DNA from: Dyella lutea | GTDB taxonomy: Bacteria; Pseudomonadota; Gammaproteobacteria; Xanthomonadales; Rhodanobacteraceae | NCBI RefSeq assembly: GCF_024158035.1 | Contig: NZ_JAMZEK010000001.1 | Coordinates: 1,096,001-1,160,000, forward strand | Length of the DNA stretch: 64,000 bases | Reading direction: 5' to 3' | Shown here: positions 28,108 to 37,914 of the stretch, one piece after another | Numbering within the stretch: position 1 is the stretch's first letter | Layout: each line of letters starts with the position of its first letter | The notes under the pieces: model-generated | What the model was told of the DNA's origin: nothing | The model's database searches: none | The model's input: only the letters and a program-made list of their open reading frames with translations | Position numbers and translations under genes: made by a program

Positions 28108-29478
28108 ATGACGGTTCACGCCAGCGTTCTCGACCTGATCGGCCACACCCCCATGGTGCGCGCCAACCATCTGGAGACGGGGAGCTGCGAGCTGTTCCTG
28201 AAGCTCGAGAGCGCCAACCCGGGCGGCTCGATCAAGGATCGCATCGGCCTGTCCATGATCGAGGCGGCGGAAAAGGCCGGCAAGATCCGCCCCGGCGCCA
28301 CCCTGGTCGAGGGTACGGCTGGCAACACCGGCATCGGCCTGGCGCTGGTCGCCCAGCAGAAGGGCTACAAGCTGATCCTGGTGGTCCCGGACAAGATGAG
28401 CCGGGAGAAGATCTTCAACCTCAAGGCGATGGGCGCCGAGGTGGTGCTGACCCGTTCGGACGTGGCCAAGGGGCATCCGGAGTACTACCAGGACATGGCC
28501 CAGCGGATCGCCCGCGAGACCCCGGGCGCCTATTTCATCAACCAGTTCGGCAACCCGGACAACCCCCGCGCGCACTACGAGACGACCGGTCCGGAGATCC
28601 TCGAGCAGATGGATGGCCGGGTCGATGCGATCGTGTTCGGCTGCGGTTCGTCGGGCACCATGACCGGCCTGTCGCGCTTTCTCGCCGAGCACTCGCCGCA
28701 CACCGAGCTGGTGCTGGCCGACCCGGTCGGTTCGATCCTCGCCCAGTACATCAACGAGGGCACGCTGTCGGAGAAATCCGGCAGTTGGATGGTCGAGGGC
28801 ATCGGCGAGGACTTCCTGCCCTCGATCAGCGATTTCTCTCGCGTGAAGAAGGCGTACGCGATCTCCGACCGCGAGAGCTTCCTTGCCGGCCGCGAGCTGC
28901 TGGCGAAAGAGGGCATCCTCGGCGGGTCGTCGTCCGGCACCCTGCTGGCGGCGGCGCTGAAGTATTGCCGCGAGCAGGCCACGCCCAAGCGCGTGGTGTC
29001 GCTGGTGTGCGACACCGGCAACAAGTACCTGTCGAAGATGTACAACGACTACTGGATGCTGGACAACGGCTTCCTCGAGCGCGAGCAGCACGGCGACCTG
29101 CGCGACCTGCTGCTGCGTCCCTTCGCCCAGCGCGACACGGTGGTGGTCGGACCCAACGAGCTGCTGATGACCGCCTACACGCGGATGAAGCTCTACGACG
29201 TCTCGCAGTTGCCGGTGATGGACGGAGATCAGCTGGTCGGCATCGTCGACGAATCGGATGTGCTGATGCACGTGCATGCCGACCAGTCGCGGTTCCGCGA
29301 CCCGGTGTCCACCGCGATGATCACCACGTTGCAGAAGATCGACGTGCACTCGCCGATCGAGTCGCTGCTGCCGGTGTTCGAGCGCGGGCTGGTGGCGATC
29401 GTGATGGATGGCGAGCGCTTCCTGGGCCTGATCACGCGCATCGACCTGCTCAATTACCTGCGCCGGCGGGTGCCCTGA
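28108..29478 (+). CDS. cbs: Cystathionine beta-synthase with C-terminal CBS domains
   Basis: The enzyme condenses serine and homocysteine to cystathionine with PLP, the first step of reverse transsulfuration. Of 456 residues, about 1-325 form the PLP fold, with the Schiff-base lysine K43 in NPGGSIKDR, the phosphate loop GTAGNTG and GGSSSGT near residue 272. Two CBS motifs occupy about 335-456 and may sense adenosyl compounds. The paired gene metB lies 9.6 kb away at 39125. A cysteine synthase role is possible, but the two C-terminal CBS motifs favour this call. Confidence 0.9.
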   Translation: MTVHASVLDLIGHTPMVRANHLETGSCELFLKLESANPGGSIKDRIGLSMIEAAEKAGKIRPGATLVEGTAGNTGIGLALVAQQKGYKLILVVPDKMSREKIFNLKAMGAEVVLTRSDVAKGHPEYYQDMAQRIARETPGAYFINQFGNPDNPRAHYETTGPEILEQMDGRVDAIVFGCGSSGTMTGLSRFLAEHSPHTELVLADPVGSILAQYINEGTLSEKSGSWMVEGIGEDFLPSISDFSRVKKAYAISDRESFLAGRELLAKEGILGGSSSGTLLAAALKYCREQATPKRVVSLVCDTGNKYLSKMYNDYWMLDNGFLEREQHGDLRDLLLRPFAQRDTVVVGPNELLMTAYTRMKLYDVSQLPVMDGDQLVGIVDESDVLMHVHADQSRFRDPVSTAMITTLQKIDVHSPIESLLPVFERGLVAIVMDGERFLGLITRIDLLNYLRRRVP

Positions 29479-29574
29479 CGGCAGCTGTCTCACGCGCGAA
29501 AGGATGTTGGAAACCATCGCCGCCACCATGCGGCCGTCGGGCTCCGGGCCCGACCCCAGCTAAGGAATGACGAC

Positions 29575-31404
29575 ATGTGTGGAATCGTTGCAGCCGCAGC
29601 CCAGCGCGACGTCGCGCCCCTGCTGATCGCGGGGCTCAAGGCGCTCGAGTATCGCGGTTACGACTCGGCCGGCCTGGCCGTGCTGGACGATGGCGAGATC
29701 CACCGCGTACGCGCCAAGGGCAAGGTGCGCGAGATGGAGGCGCTGTATCTGGCCGATCCGCTGCCGGGCGGCACCGGCATCGCGCATACCCGCTGGGCCA
29801 CCCATGGCGTGCCGAACGAGGCCAACGCCCATCCGCACATGGCCGGTCGTGTCGCGCTGGTGCACAACGGCATCATCGAGAACTACGCGCCGCTGCGTGC
29901 GGAGCTGCAGGCGAAGGGACACGTGTTCACGTCCGAGACGGACACCGAGGTCATCGCCGCGCTCGTCGAGTCGCGCCTTAGCCAAGGCGGCAGCCTGCGC
30001 GAGGCGGTGCTGGCAGTCGCCCGTGAACTGGAAGGTGCCTATGCGATCGCGGTGATCAGCCGGGACGAGCCCGGTCACGTGGTCGGCGCGCGGCGCGGTG
30101 CGCCGTTGCTGGTCGGCGTGGGCATCGGCGAGCACTTCCTCGGCTCCGATGCCCAGGCGCTGATCCAGGTGACCAACCGCATGATCTACCTGGAAGAAGA
30201 CGACGTGGTGGAGATCACCCGCGAGTCGGCCCAGGTGTTCACGCTCGACGGCCAGCCCGCCGAGCGCGCGGTGCACGAGAGCGAGCTGTCCACCGATGCG
30301 GTGGAACGTGGCGAATACCGCCATTACATGCAGAAGGAAATCTTCGAGCAGCCGCGCGCGGTGGCCGACACGCTGGAATCGCGCATCGGCCCGCACGGCG
30401 TGCTGCCGAACATCTTCGGCGTGGGCGGCGACGAATTGCTGGCGAAGGTGCAGGGCATCCACATCGTCGCCTGCGGCACCAGTTACCACGCCGGCATGGT
30501 GGCGCGTTACTGGATCGAGGAATTCGCCCGCCTGCCGGTCAGCGTCGAGGTGGCCAGCGAGTACCGCTACCGCGAGGTGGTGGTGTCGCCAGGCACCCTG
30601 TTCGTGGCCATCTCCCAGTCCGGCGAGACCGCCGACACGCTGGCAGCGATGCGCGAATCGCGTCGGCGCGGCTACCTCGGCACGCTGGCGATCTGCAACG
30701 TGCCGGAATCCTCGGTGGTGCGCGAGGCCGACCTCAAGCTGATGACCCGGGCCGGCCCGGAGATCGGCGTGGCCTCGACCAAGGCGTTCACCACCCAGCT
30801 CACCGCGCTGGCGCTGCTCACGCTGCAGCTGGCCCAGCAGCGCGGGCTGGATGCCACGCGTTACGCCGACCTCTGCCAGCAGCTGATCTCGTTGCCGCGA
30901 GCGATCGAGCGCGCGCTGGCGCTGGAGCCGCAGGTGGTGGAGCTGTCGGCACGCTTCATCCACCGCCAGCACGCGCTGTTCCTCGGTCGTGGCGCGCAGT
31001 ACCCGGTGGCGCTGGAGGGCTCGCTCAAGCTCAAGGAAATCTCCTACATCCACGCCGAGGCCTACCCGGCCGGCGAGCTCAAGCATGGCCCGCTGGCCTT
31101 GGTCGACGAGGAGATGCCGGTGGTGGCGGTCGCCCCGAGCGGTCCGTTGCTGGACAAGCTCAAGTCCAACCTGCAGGAAGTGAAGGCCCGCGGTGGCGAG
31201 CTGATCGTGTTCGCCGCCGGCGACGCCGGCATGGATGCCGAAACCGGCAAGGGCGTGGCCCTGCGGCTCGACCCGGTGGGTGAGTTCATCGCCCCGGCCG
31301 TGTTCACCATCCCGCTGCAGTTGCTCGCCTACCACGTGGCGGTGCTGCGCGGCACCGACGTGGACCAGCCGCGCAACCTCGCCAAGTCGGTGACAGTGGA
31401 ATAA
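29575..31404 (+). CDS. glmS: Glutamine-fructose-6-phosphate aminotransferase (isomerizing)
   Basis: GlmS makes glucosamine 6-phosphate from fructose 6-phosphate and glutamine, feeding UDP-GlcNAc for cell wall and LPS. The 609-residue protein starts MCGIV, so removal of Met exposes the catalytic N-terminal cysteine of the glutamine amidotransferase domain (LEYRGYDSAGLAVL follows). Two SIS sugar-isomerase domains fill residues about 290-609, with ACGTSYHAG, SQSGETADT and the C-terminal NLAKSVTVE. An AAGGAA ribosome site lies eight bases ahead. No glmS ribozyme fold is evident upstream. Confidence 0.97.
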   Translation: MCGIVAAAAQRDVAPLLIAGLKALEYRGYDSAGLAVLDDGEIHRVRAKGKVREMEALYLADPLPGGTGIAHTRWATHGVPNEANAHPHMAGRVALVHNGIIENYAPLRAELQAKGHVFTSETDTEVIAALVESRLSQGGSLREAVLAVARELEGAYAIAVISRDEPGHVVGARRGAPLLVGVGIGEHFLGSDAQALIQVTNRMIYLEEDDVVEITRESAQVFTLDGQPAERAVHESELSTDAVERGEYRHYMQKEIFEQPRAVADTLESRIGPHGVLPNIFGVGGDELLAKVQGIHIVACGTSYHAGMVARYWIEEFARLPVSVEVASEYRYREVVVSPGTLFVAISQSGETADTLAAMRESRRRGYLGTLAICNVPESSVVREADLKLMTRAGPEIGVASTKAFTTQLTALALLTLQLAQQRGLDATRYADLCQQLISLPRAIERALALEPQVVELSARFIHRQHALFLGRGAQYPVALEGSLKLKEISYIHAEAYPAGELKHGPLALVDEEMPVVAVAPSGPLLDKLKSNLQEVKARGGELIVFAAGDAGMDAETGKGVALRLDPVGEFIAPAVFTIPLQLLAYHVAVLRGTDVDQPRNLAKSVTVE

Positions 31405-31410
31405 CGACCG

Positions 31411-32031
31411 ATGATCGAAAAGCTGATCGCCGCGCTGGCCGGCTTCGTCATCGCGGTGATCTCGCGGTTCCAGTACGCCGGTATCGCGCTATTGATGGCG
31501 GTGGAGAGCGCCTGCGTGCCGCTGCCCTCGGAGATCATCATGCCGTTCTCCGGGTACCTGGTTTCCCGGGGCGAGCTCAAGCTGTGGCTTGTCTCGCTGG
31601 CCGGGGCCGTGGGTTGCGTGATCGGCTCCTGGCTGGCCTACGCGATCGGTGCCTGGGGTGGGCGCCCCCTGGTCGAGCGCTACGGCAGGTACCTGCTGGT
31701 CTCGCACCGCGACCTGGACCTGGCCGACCGCTGGTTCCAGCGACATGGCGACATCACGATCTTCATCGGCCGCCTATTGCCGGTGGTGCGCACCTTCATC
31801 GCGTTCCCTGCCGGCGTCGCGCGCATGCCACTGTGGCGATTCACCGCCTACACCTTTATCGGCTCGCTGATCTGGTGCTGGGGACTGGCGTGGATCGGCG
31901 TGAAACTGGGCGAGCACTGGGACACGCTGGGCGTGTACTTCCATCGCTTCGATGCCGTGATCGTGGCGCTGATCGCGCTGGGCGCCGGGCTCTATGTCTG
32001 GCGGCACGTTCGCCACGCGCGCCGGCCCTGA
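31411..32031 (+). CDS. DedA-family membrane protein
   Basis: This 206-residue integral membrane protein has the family hallmarks: the early ESACVPLPSEIIMPFSG block, GSWLAYAIG, and the F-GR-PVVRTF-A-PAG motif (FIGRLLPVVRTFIAFPAG). DedA proteins are linked to undecaprenyl-phosphate or phospholipid recycling across the inner membrane. It begins six bases after glmS stops, so the two are probably co-transcribed. A lipid-carrier recycling role would fit the surrounding envelope polysaccharide genes, but that is inferred from the family. Confidence 0.9.
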   Translation: MIEKLIAALAGFVIAVISRFQYAGIALLMAVESACVPLPSEIIMPFSGYLVSRGELKLWLVSLAGAVGCVIGSWLAYAIGAWGGRPLVERYGRYLLVSHRDLDLADRWFQRHGDITIFIGRLLPVVRTFIAFPAGVARMPLWRFTAYTFIGSLIWCWGLAWIGVKLGEHWDTLGVYFHRFDAVIVALIALGAGLYVWRHVRHARRP

Positions 32032-32058
32032 TCGACGCCGGCAGCCCCCTGAATCGGA

Positions 32059-33417
32059 ATGCCCATGAAGTGCTTCAAGGCCTATGACATCCGCGGGCGG
32101 ATGCCGGACGAGCTCAATCCCGATATCGCCTACCGGATCGGGCGCGCTTATGCCGAAGTCGTCGGCGCCGGGGCGGTGATCGTCGGCTACGACGTGCGCC
32201 TGGACAGCCCGGCGCTGGCCGCGGCCGTCACCCGGGGACTCAACGAAGGCGGCTGCGACGTCATCGACATCGGCCTGTGCGGCACCGAAGAGGTCTATTT
32301 CCAGACCGCCCGCCGCGGCGTGGCGGGCGGCATCATGGTGACCGCCAGCCACAATCCGATCGACTACAACGGCATGAAGCTGGTGCGCGAGGGTGCGCGG
32401 CCGATCAGTGGCGATACGGGTTTGCGCGACATCGAGCGCGCGGTCGAGGCAAATGCCTTCGGGCCGGCGGCGGCCACCGTCGGAGCGGTGGTGCGCGACC
32501 ACGACAAGTCGGCCTACATCGAACACCTGCTCGGCTACCTGGATCGCCCCGCGTTACGCCCGCTGAAGATCGTGGTCAATGCGGGCAATGGCGGGGCCGG
32601 CGCGATCATCGATCTGCTGGCACCGCATCTGCCGTTCGAGTTCGTGCGCATCCAGCACGCGCCGGATGGTCGATTCCCCAACGGCATTCCCAATCCGCTG
32701 CTGCCGGAGAACCGCGCGGCGACGGTGCAGGCGGTGATCGACTCGGGCGCGGACCTGGGCATTGCCTGGGACGGCGACTTCGACCGCTGCTTCCTGTTCG
32801 ATGCGGCCGGGCGTTTCATCGAGGGCTACTACATCGTCGGCCTGCTTGCTGCGCAGATGCTCGAAAAGCATCCGGGAGCGAAGATCATCCACGACCCCCG
32901 GCTGACCTGGAACACGATCGACATGGTGCACGCGGCCGGCGGCGTGCCGGTGGAAAGCAAGACCGGTCATGCCTTCATCAAGGAGCGCATGCGCGCCGAG
33001 GATGCGGTGTACGGCGGCGAGATGAGTGCGCACCACTATTTCCGCGACTTCGCCTACTGCGACTCCGGCATGATCCCGTGGCTGCTGGTGGCCGAGTGGA
33101 TGTGCCGCAGCGGACAACCGCTGGCCGCGATGCTGGACGAGCGCATGCGCGCGTTCCCGTGCAGTGGCGAGATCAATTTCCGCGTGGACGACGCGGCGGC
33201 GACGGTGGAGCGCGTGCTCGCTTTCTACGCCGACCAGCGCCCCGAACTGGATCGCGTCGACGGCATCAGCGCCTCGTTCGGCAGCTGGCGCTTCAATCTG
33301 CGTTCGTCCAACACCGAGCCGCTGCTGCGGTTGAACGTGGAAGCTCGTGGTGACGAAGCGCTGATGCGGGAAAAGACGGCCGAGCTGGAAGCGCTGATCA
33401 AGCAGGGAGCTCGATAG
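32059..33417 (+). CDS. manB: Phosphomannomutase / phosphoglucomutase
   Basis: This 452-residue alpha-D-phosphohexomutase interconverts mannose 6- and 1-phosphate, and in Xanthomonas XanA also the glucose phosphates. The start [16 protein letters not shown], the phosphoserine loop TASHNP, the metal site WDGDFDRCF and the sugar-binding [10 protein letters not shown] and phosphate-binding RSSNTEP are all intact. In-frame ATGs at 32059 and 32065 are both possible. It supplies ManC (34011, convergent) with mannose 1-phosphate. The repeat array follows right after its stop. Confidence 0.93.
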   Translation: MPMKCFKAYDIRGRMPDELNPDIAYRIGRAYAEVVGAGAVIVGYDVRLDSPALAAAVTRGLNEGGCDVIDIGLCGTEEVYFQTARRGVAGGIMVTASHNPIDYNGMKLVREGARPISGDTGLRDIERAVEANAFGPAAATVGAVVRDHDKSAYIEHLLGYLDRPALRPLKIVVNAGNGGAGAIIDLLAPHLPFEFVRIQHAPDGRFPNGIPNPLLPENRAATVQAVIDSGADLGIAWDGDFDRCFLFDAAGRFIEGYYIVGLLAAQMLEKHPGAKIIHDPRLTWNTIDMVHAAGGVPVESKTGHAFIKERMRAEDAVYGGEMSAHHYFRDFAYCDSGMIPWLLVAEWMCRSGQPLAAMLDERMRAFPCSGEINFRVDDAAATVERVLAFYADQRPELDRVDGISASFGSWRFNLRSSNTEPLLRLNVEARGDEALMREKTAELEALIKQGAR

Positions 33418-33435
33418 GCCCGGTCCGCCCGGAAC

Positions 33436-33970
33436 GTCGGGGCTGAAGCCCCTCCCACATACAGCGGCGAAGCCTGCGGCTTATGGTGGGAGCGACTTCA
33501 GTCGCGACGTCGGGGCTGAAGCCCCTCCCACATACAGCGGCGAAGCCTGCGGCTTATGGTGGGAGCGACTTCAGTCGCGACGTCGGGGCTGAAAGCCCCT
33601 CCCACATACAGCGGCGAAGCCTGCGGCTTATGGTGGGAGCGACTTCAGTCGCGACGCCGGGGCTGAAAGCCCCCCACACATACAGCTGCGAAGCCTGCGG
33701 CTTATGGTGGTAGCGACTTCGGTCGCGACGTCGGGGCTGAAAGCCCCTCCCACATACAGCTGCGAAGCCTGCGGCTTGTGGTGGGAGCGACTTCAGTCGC
33801 GACGTCGGGGCTGAAAGCCCCTCCACATACAGCTGCGAAGCCTGTGGCTTGTGGTGGGAGCGACTTCAGTCGCGACGCCGGGGCTGAAAGCCCCTCCCAC
33901 ATGCAGCCACGAAGCCTGCGGCTTATGGTGGGAGCGACTTCAGTCGCGACGTCGGGGCGGAAGCCCCCCG
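33436..33970. repeat. Tandem array of seven 73-74 bp palindromic repeat units plus a partial eighth
   Basis: Units start at 33436, 33509, 33582, 33656, 33730, 33804 and 33877, and a truncated eighth starts at 33951. Each unit has three hairpins: GGGGCTgaaAGCCCC, AAGCCtgcGGCTT nested inside CTCCCAC/GTGGGAG, and GCGACTtcAGTCGC. Units 4-6 share GCTGCG where units 1-3 have GCGGCG, so the array seems to have grown by stepwise duplication. In unit 4 the last hairpin becomes GCGAC-TTCG-GTCGC, still paired. The array fills the 593-base gap between the convergent manB and manC genes. Frames read through it are artefacts. Another unit begins at the window end (63980). Confidence 0.95.
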
Positions 33971-34010
33971 CAAGCCTCTTCCGAAGCGCCGCGATAACGT
34001 CCGGCCAAGC

Positions 34011-35423
34011 TCAGGCGCGCCCGTAGACGTCGTCGAAGCGGACGATATCGTCCTCTCCCAGGTAGCTGCCCGACTGCACCTCGATCAATTCCAGCGGCAC
34101 CTTGCCCGGGTTGCGCAGGCGGTGGACGCTGCCCAGCGGGATGTAGGTGCTCTGGTTCTCGCCGAGCAGGAACACCTTGTCGTCGCAGGTGACCTCGGCG
34201 GTGCCGGAGACCACGATCCAGTGCTCGGCCCGATGGTGGTGCTTCTGCAGACTCAGCGAAGCGCCCGGCTTCACCACGATGCGCTTGACCTGGAAACGCT
34301 CGCCGGCCTCCAGTGAGTCGTAGCTGCCCCAGGGGCGCCGTACCACCCGGTGGAACGAATGCTCGGTGCGGCCCGACGCCTTGAGCTGGTCCACCACCTT
34401 CTTCACGTCCTGCGCGGCATCGCGGTGGGCGACCAGCGTGGCATCCGGGGTGGACACGACGACCAGGTTGTCCACGCCGACAGCGGCGATCAGGTGGCGC
34501 TCGTGCGAGCGCAGCAGACAGCCGTGGGCGTTGACGGTGAGCGTGTCGCCTTCGCGCAGGTTGCCGTCGGCGTCGCGCTCGCCGGCCAGCCACAGCGCCG
34601 ACCACGAACCGATGTCGCTCCAGCCGCAGCTCACCGGCAGCACGGCGGCGCGGCGGGTCTTTTCCATCACCGCGTAGTCGATCGAGTCGTCCGGACTGCG
34701 GGCGAACAGGTCGGCGTCGATGCGTACGAAGTCCAGGTCGGCCTTCGCGGCGGCGTGGGCGGCGCGCACCGCCGCGAGCATCTCCGGCGCATGCCCGGCC
34801 AGTTCCTCGAGATAGCGCGAGGCCTTGAACAGGAACATGCCGGAGTTCCAGTCGTAGCCACCGTCCTCGAGATATGCCTGGGCCGTGGGCAGATCGGGCT
34901 TCTCCACGAAGCGCTCCACCCGGAAGCCCCCTTCGGGAAGCTGTTCGCCGCGGCGGATGTAGCCGAAGCCCGTTTCCGGTCGATCCGGGCGGATGCCGAA
35001 TGTGACCAGCCACCCGGCCGCGGCCGTCGGCAGGGCGCGCGTCACGGCATCCACGAAGTTCGCCGTATCGCCGATCAGGTGATCGGCGGGAAGCACCAGC
35101 AGGATGGCGTCGGGATCCTGCTCGACGGCGTGCAGGGCACCCAGCGCGATCGCCGGCGCGGTGTTGCGGGCCATGGGTTCGAGGATGATGGTGGCACCCT
35201 CGACGCCGGCCTCCATCAGTTGCTCCGCGGCGAGGAACCGGTGGTCCTCGCTGGCCACCACGATCGGCGCGGTCACGCCCGGCAGCTCGCGGGTGCGGCG
35301 GATGGTCTGCTCGAATAACGTGCCGCTACCGGCCAGCGAGAGGAACTGCTTGGGCAGGTTGCGTCGCGACACCGGCCACAGGCGGGTGCCGCTGCCGCCG
35401 CTGAGGATGAGGGGGGTCAGCAT
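34011..35423 (-). CDS. manC: Mannose-1-phosphate guanylyltransferase / mannose-6-phosphate isomerase
   Basis: This 470-residue bifunctional enzyme makes GDP-mannose. The N-terminal nucleotidyltransferase shows LILSGGSGTRLWPVSR and the FVEKPD block. The C-terminal cupin domain (RPWGSYDSLE, HHHRAEHWIVVSGTAEV) carries the isomerase activity. The length fits the XanB/ManC type. It is the last gene of the minus-strand run rfbB-rfbA-rfbC-rfbD-manC, 120 bases after rfbD. GDP-mannose may be used directly or converted to GDP-rhamnose or GDP-fucose, but the enzymes for that (gmd, rmd, fcl) are not in the window. Confidence 0.96.
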   Translation of the reverse strand: MLTPLILSGGSGTRLWPVSRRNLPKQFLSLAGSGTLFEQTIRRTRELPGVTAPIVVASEDHRFLAAEQLMEAGVEGATIILEPMARNTAPAIALGALHAVEQDPDAILLVLPADHLIGDTANFVDAVTRALPTAAAGWLVTFGIRPDRPETGFGYIRRGEQLPEGGFRVERFVEKPDLPTAQAYLEDGGYDWNSGMFLFKASRYLEELAGHAPEMLAAVRAAHAAAKADLDFVRIDADLFARSPDDSIDYAVMEKTRRAAVLPVSCGWSDIGSWSALWLAGERDADGNLREGDTLTVNAHGCLLRSHERHLIAAVGVDNLVVVSTPDATLVAHRDAAQDVKKVVDQLKASGRTEHSFHRVVRRPWGSYDSLEAGERFQVKRIVVKPGASLSLQKHHHRAEHWIVVSGTAEVTCDDKVFLLGENQSTYIPLGSVHRLRNPGKVPLELIEVQSGSYLGEDDIVRFDDVYGRA

Positions 35424-35543
35424 GGATTCCAGATCCTGGTCGGGACTCCCGGAGGCGTATCGCCATCGATTGCGCCCAGGGAATTCGGTCCCGGGATTCT
35501 CGCCTACTCGCCCCGTGGCTGCCAGCCAGTTGCCGGGAAGCGA

Positions 35544-36473
35544 TCAGCGCGCGGCGAGCCGGTCCATCACGGTGGCGAGCGCATCCTGCCAGGCCGGCGG
35601 TCGGTAACCGAAGCGACGGGTCAGTTCGCTCGTGTCCAGCACCGACCAGGCGGGGCGCTTCGCGGGCGTCGGGAACTGCGTCGTATCGATGGCCCGCACT
35701 TCCGGCGTGCACATAAGCAGGCCGCGCTCCCTGGCGGCAGCGAAAATGGCCTCGGCGAAGCCGTGCCAGGTCGTAGTGCCGCCGGCGACCAGGTGGTGGA
35801 TGCCACGCATCGAGCTGCGGCCGGCGTCGTCGGCGGCAAGCCAGGTTCCCAGCACGGCAAGCGTGCCCTCGACGATGACGTCGGTGCTGGTCGGGGCACC
35901 GTGCTGGTCCGACACCACGCTCAGCGTGTCGCGTTCGCTGCCGAGTCGGAGCATCGTCCTGAGAAAGTTGTGCCCATGCTCGGAATAGACCCAGGCGGTG
36001 CGGAGCACCAGGTGGTCGGCTTCGCTCGATGCCAGCGCTCGCTCGCCCGCCAACTTGCTGCGGCCGTAGGCCCCGAGCGGTCCGGTGGCATCGGTAGTCC
36101 GGTAAGGCACGCTGGATGAGCCGCCGAACACGTAGTCGGTGGAAAAGTGCACGATCAGGGCGCCGTGCCGTTTTGCCCACCGGCCGAGTACGCCCACGGC
36201 GTCGGCGTTGACGAGCGTGGCCAGCTCCTCCTCCTGCTCGGCCCGGTCCACCGCGGTGTAGGCGGCGGTATTGACGACAATGTCCGGCCTGATCCGGTCG
36301 AGCACGTCGACCAGGGTATCCGGTGCAGCCAGGTCGGCGGTCTCGACCGATGTGCCGTCGAAGCGCTGTCCGTCCCGGCAGGCGGTGACCAGGCTGCCCA
36401 ACCGGGCCAGACGGCCGTCGCCGACGAAGCTGCGGCCGAGCTGGCCGTTGGCACCCAGCAGCAGGATCTTCAT
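35544..36473 (-). CDS. rfbD: dTDP-4-dehydrorhamnose reductase
   Basis: RmlD reduces dTDP-4-dehydro-L-rhamnose to dTDP-L-rhamnose with NADPH. The 309-residue short-chain dehydrogenase starts with the ILLLGANGQLGRSF nucleotide site. It contains NTAAYTAVDRAE, the FSTDYVFGG motif and the catalytic YGRSKLAGE. Its start overlaps the end of rfbC by four bases, giving tight coupling. This is the fourth gene of the rmlBACD order typical of Xanthomonadales. Confidence 0.95.
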   Translation of the reverse strand: MKILLLGANGQLGRSFVGDGRLARLGSLVTACRDGQRFDGTSVETADLAAPDTLVDVLDRIRPDIVVNTAAYTAVDRAEQEEELATLVNADAVGVLGRWAKRHGALIVHFSTDYVFGGSSSVPYRTTDATGPLGAYGRSKLAGERALASSEADHLVLRTAWVYSEHGHNFLRTMLRLGSERDTLSVVSDQHGAPTSTDVIVEGTLAVLGTWLAADDAGRSSMRGIHHLVAGGTTTWHGFAEAIFAAARERGLLMCTPEVRAIDTTQFPTPAKRPAWSVLDTSELTRRFGYRPPAWQDALATVMDRLAAR

Positions 36474-37027
36474 GCGACGAAAGCCGGCAGGCGCTCCGCA
36501 GCCACTTCGCGCAGCAGCGGCGCCCTGGTGTCCTTGTCGGAGAGCAGCGGGTCGGAGATCGGCCAGTCTATGCCGATCTCGGCGTCGTTCCAGCGGATGC
36601 CCGCATCCGCCTTGGCGTCATACAGGGCGGTGCACTGGTAGGCGAAGGTGGCGTAGTCGGAGAGCACGCAGAAGCCGTGCGCGAAACCCTCCGGTACCCA
36701 GAAATGCCGGTGGTTCTCCGCCGTGAGCATGACCCCGGCCCACTGCCCGAACGTGGGCGACCCGCGGCGGATGTCCACGGCCACGTCGAACACCTCGCCT
36801 TCCAGCACGCTGACCAGCTTGCCCTGCGGGTTCGGCCACTGGTAGTGCAGGCCACGCAGTACGCCCCTGGCGGAGCGCGACACGTTCGACTGCACGAATC
36901 GGCGGTCGATGCCGGCCTCGCGGTACTTGGCCTCGTTGTAGCTTTCGTAGAAAAAGCCCCGGGCGTCGCCGAACACCTGCGGTTCGATCACCACCCCACC
37001 CGGCAGGCGGGTTTCGATCACCTTCAT
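36470..37027 (-). CDS. rfbC: dTDP-4-dehydrorhamnose 3,5-epimerase
   Basis: RmlC epimerises carbons 3 and 5 of the 4-keto sugar. The 185-residue cupin protein shows [12 protein letters not shown], the [14 protein letters not shown] block with the catalytic histidine, [18 protein letters not shown], and the FAHGF motif. Its ATG overlaps the stop of rfbA (ATGA at 37024-37027), and its stop overlaps the start of rfbD, so the operon is strongly coupled. Confidence 0.96.
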   Translation of the reverse strand: MKVIETRLPGGVVIEPQVFGDARGFFYESYNEAKYREAGIDRRFVQSNVSRSARGVLRGLHYQWPNPQGKLVSVLEGEVFDVAVDIRRGSPTFGQWAGVMLTAENHRHFWVPEGFAHGFCVLSDYATFAYQCTALYDAKADAGIRWNDAEIGIDWPISDPLLSDKDTRAPLLREVAAERLPAFVA

Positions 37028-37914
37028 CGGGCGTGGCCCTCGCTCACCAGCTTGCGCAGGTACTGGCCGTAGCCGGTCTTGGCCAGCGGCTCGGCCAGCT
37101 TCAGCAGTTGTTCGTCGTCGATCCAGCCACGGAAGTGCGCGATTTCCTCGGGGCAGCAGACCTTGAGTCCCTGTCGATTCTCGATGGTCTCGATGTAGTT
37201 GCCCGCCTCCATCAGCGACTCATGCGTGCCGGTATCGAGCCAGGCGAACCCGCGACCAAGCTGTTCCAGGTGCAGCGAGCCATCGTCGAGGTAGCAGCGG
37301 TTGAGATCGGTGATCTCCAGTTCGCCGCGGGGTGACGGCCTCAGTGCGGCGGCATAGTCGCAAACGCGGTTGTCGTAGAAGTACAGTCCGGTGACGGCGT
37401 AGTGCGATTTCGGCCTGGCGGGCTTTTCCTCCAGGCCGATCACGCGCCCTTCGGCGTCGAACTCGGCCACGCCGTAGCGCTCCGGATCCTTGACCCAGTA
37501 TCCGAATACGGTAGCGCCCGCATCGCGCGCGCTGGCCCGGCGCAGACTGTCGGTCAGTCCATGCCCGTAGAAGATGTTGTCACCCAGTACCAGGCAGCTC
37601 GGGTCGTTGCCGACGAAGTCGCGGCCAATCAGGAACGCCTGCGCCAACCCGTCCGGCGAAGGTTGGACGGCATACTGGATGTCGATCCCCCACTGCGAGC
37701 CGTCTCCGAGCAGCCGCTGGAACAGCGCCTGCTCGTGCGGCGTGTTGATGATCAGGATGTCGCGGATACCGGCCAGCATCAGCGTGGCCAGCGGGTAATA
37801 GATCATCGGCTTGTCGTACACCGGCAGCAACTGCTTGCTGATCGCCTGGGTGATTGGATACAGCCGCGTTCCGGAGCCGCCGGCGAGGATGATGCCCTTG
37901 CGCTTCGTGCTCAT
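37024..37914 (-). CDS. rfbA: Glucose-1-phosphate thymidylyltransferase
   Basis: RmlA joins glucose 1-phosphate and dTTP to form dTDP-glucose. The 296-residue protein carries the signature [32 protein letters not shown], and the [19 protein letters not shown] block. ATG at 37914 overlaps the rfbB stop and gives the canonical N-terminus, so the longer in-frame reading to 37965 is rejected. Confidence 0.96.
   Translation of the reverse strand: MSTKRKGIILAGGSGTRLYPITQAISKQLLPVYDKPMIYYPLATLMLAGIRDILIINTPHEQALFQRLLGDGSQWGIDIQYAVQPSPDGLAQAFLIGRDFVGNDPSCLVLGDNIFYGHGLTDSLRRASARDAGATVFGYWVKDPERYGVAEFDAEGRVIGLEEKPARPKSHYAVTGLYFYDNRVCDYAAALRPSPRGELEITDLNRCYLDDGSLHLEQLGRGFAWLDTGTHESLMEAGNYIETIENRQGLKVCCPEEIAHFRGWIDDEQLLKLAEPLAKTGYGQYLRKLVSEGHAR

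Noticed and set aside
29479-29574. glmS ribozyme or other riboswitch upstream of glmS
   Set aside because: The 96-base gap has none of the conserved core, and the gap is too short for it.
33436-33970. CRISPR array
   Set aside because: The units are contiguous and nearly identical over their whole length, with no variable spacers, and no cas genes are present.
33483-34026. Open reading frames through the repeat array on both strands
   Set aside because: They translate the repeat itself and share no features with real proteins.
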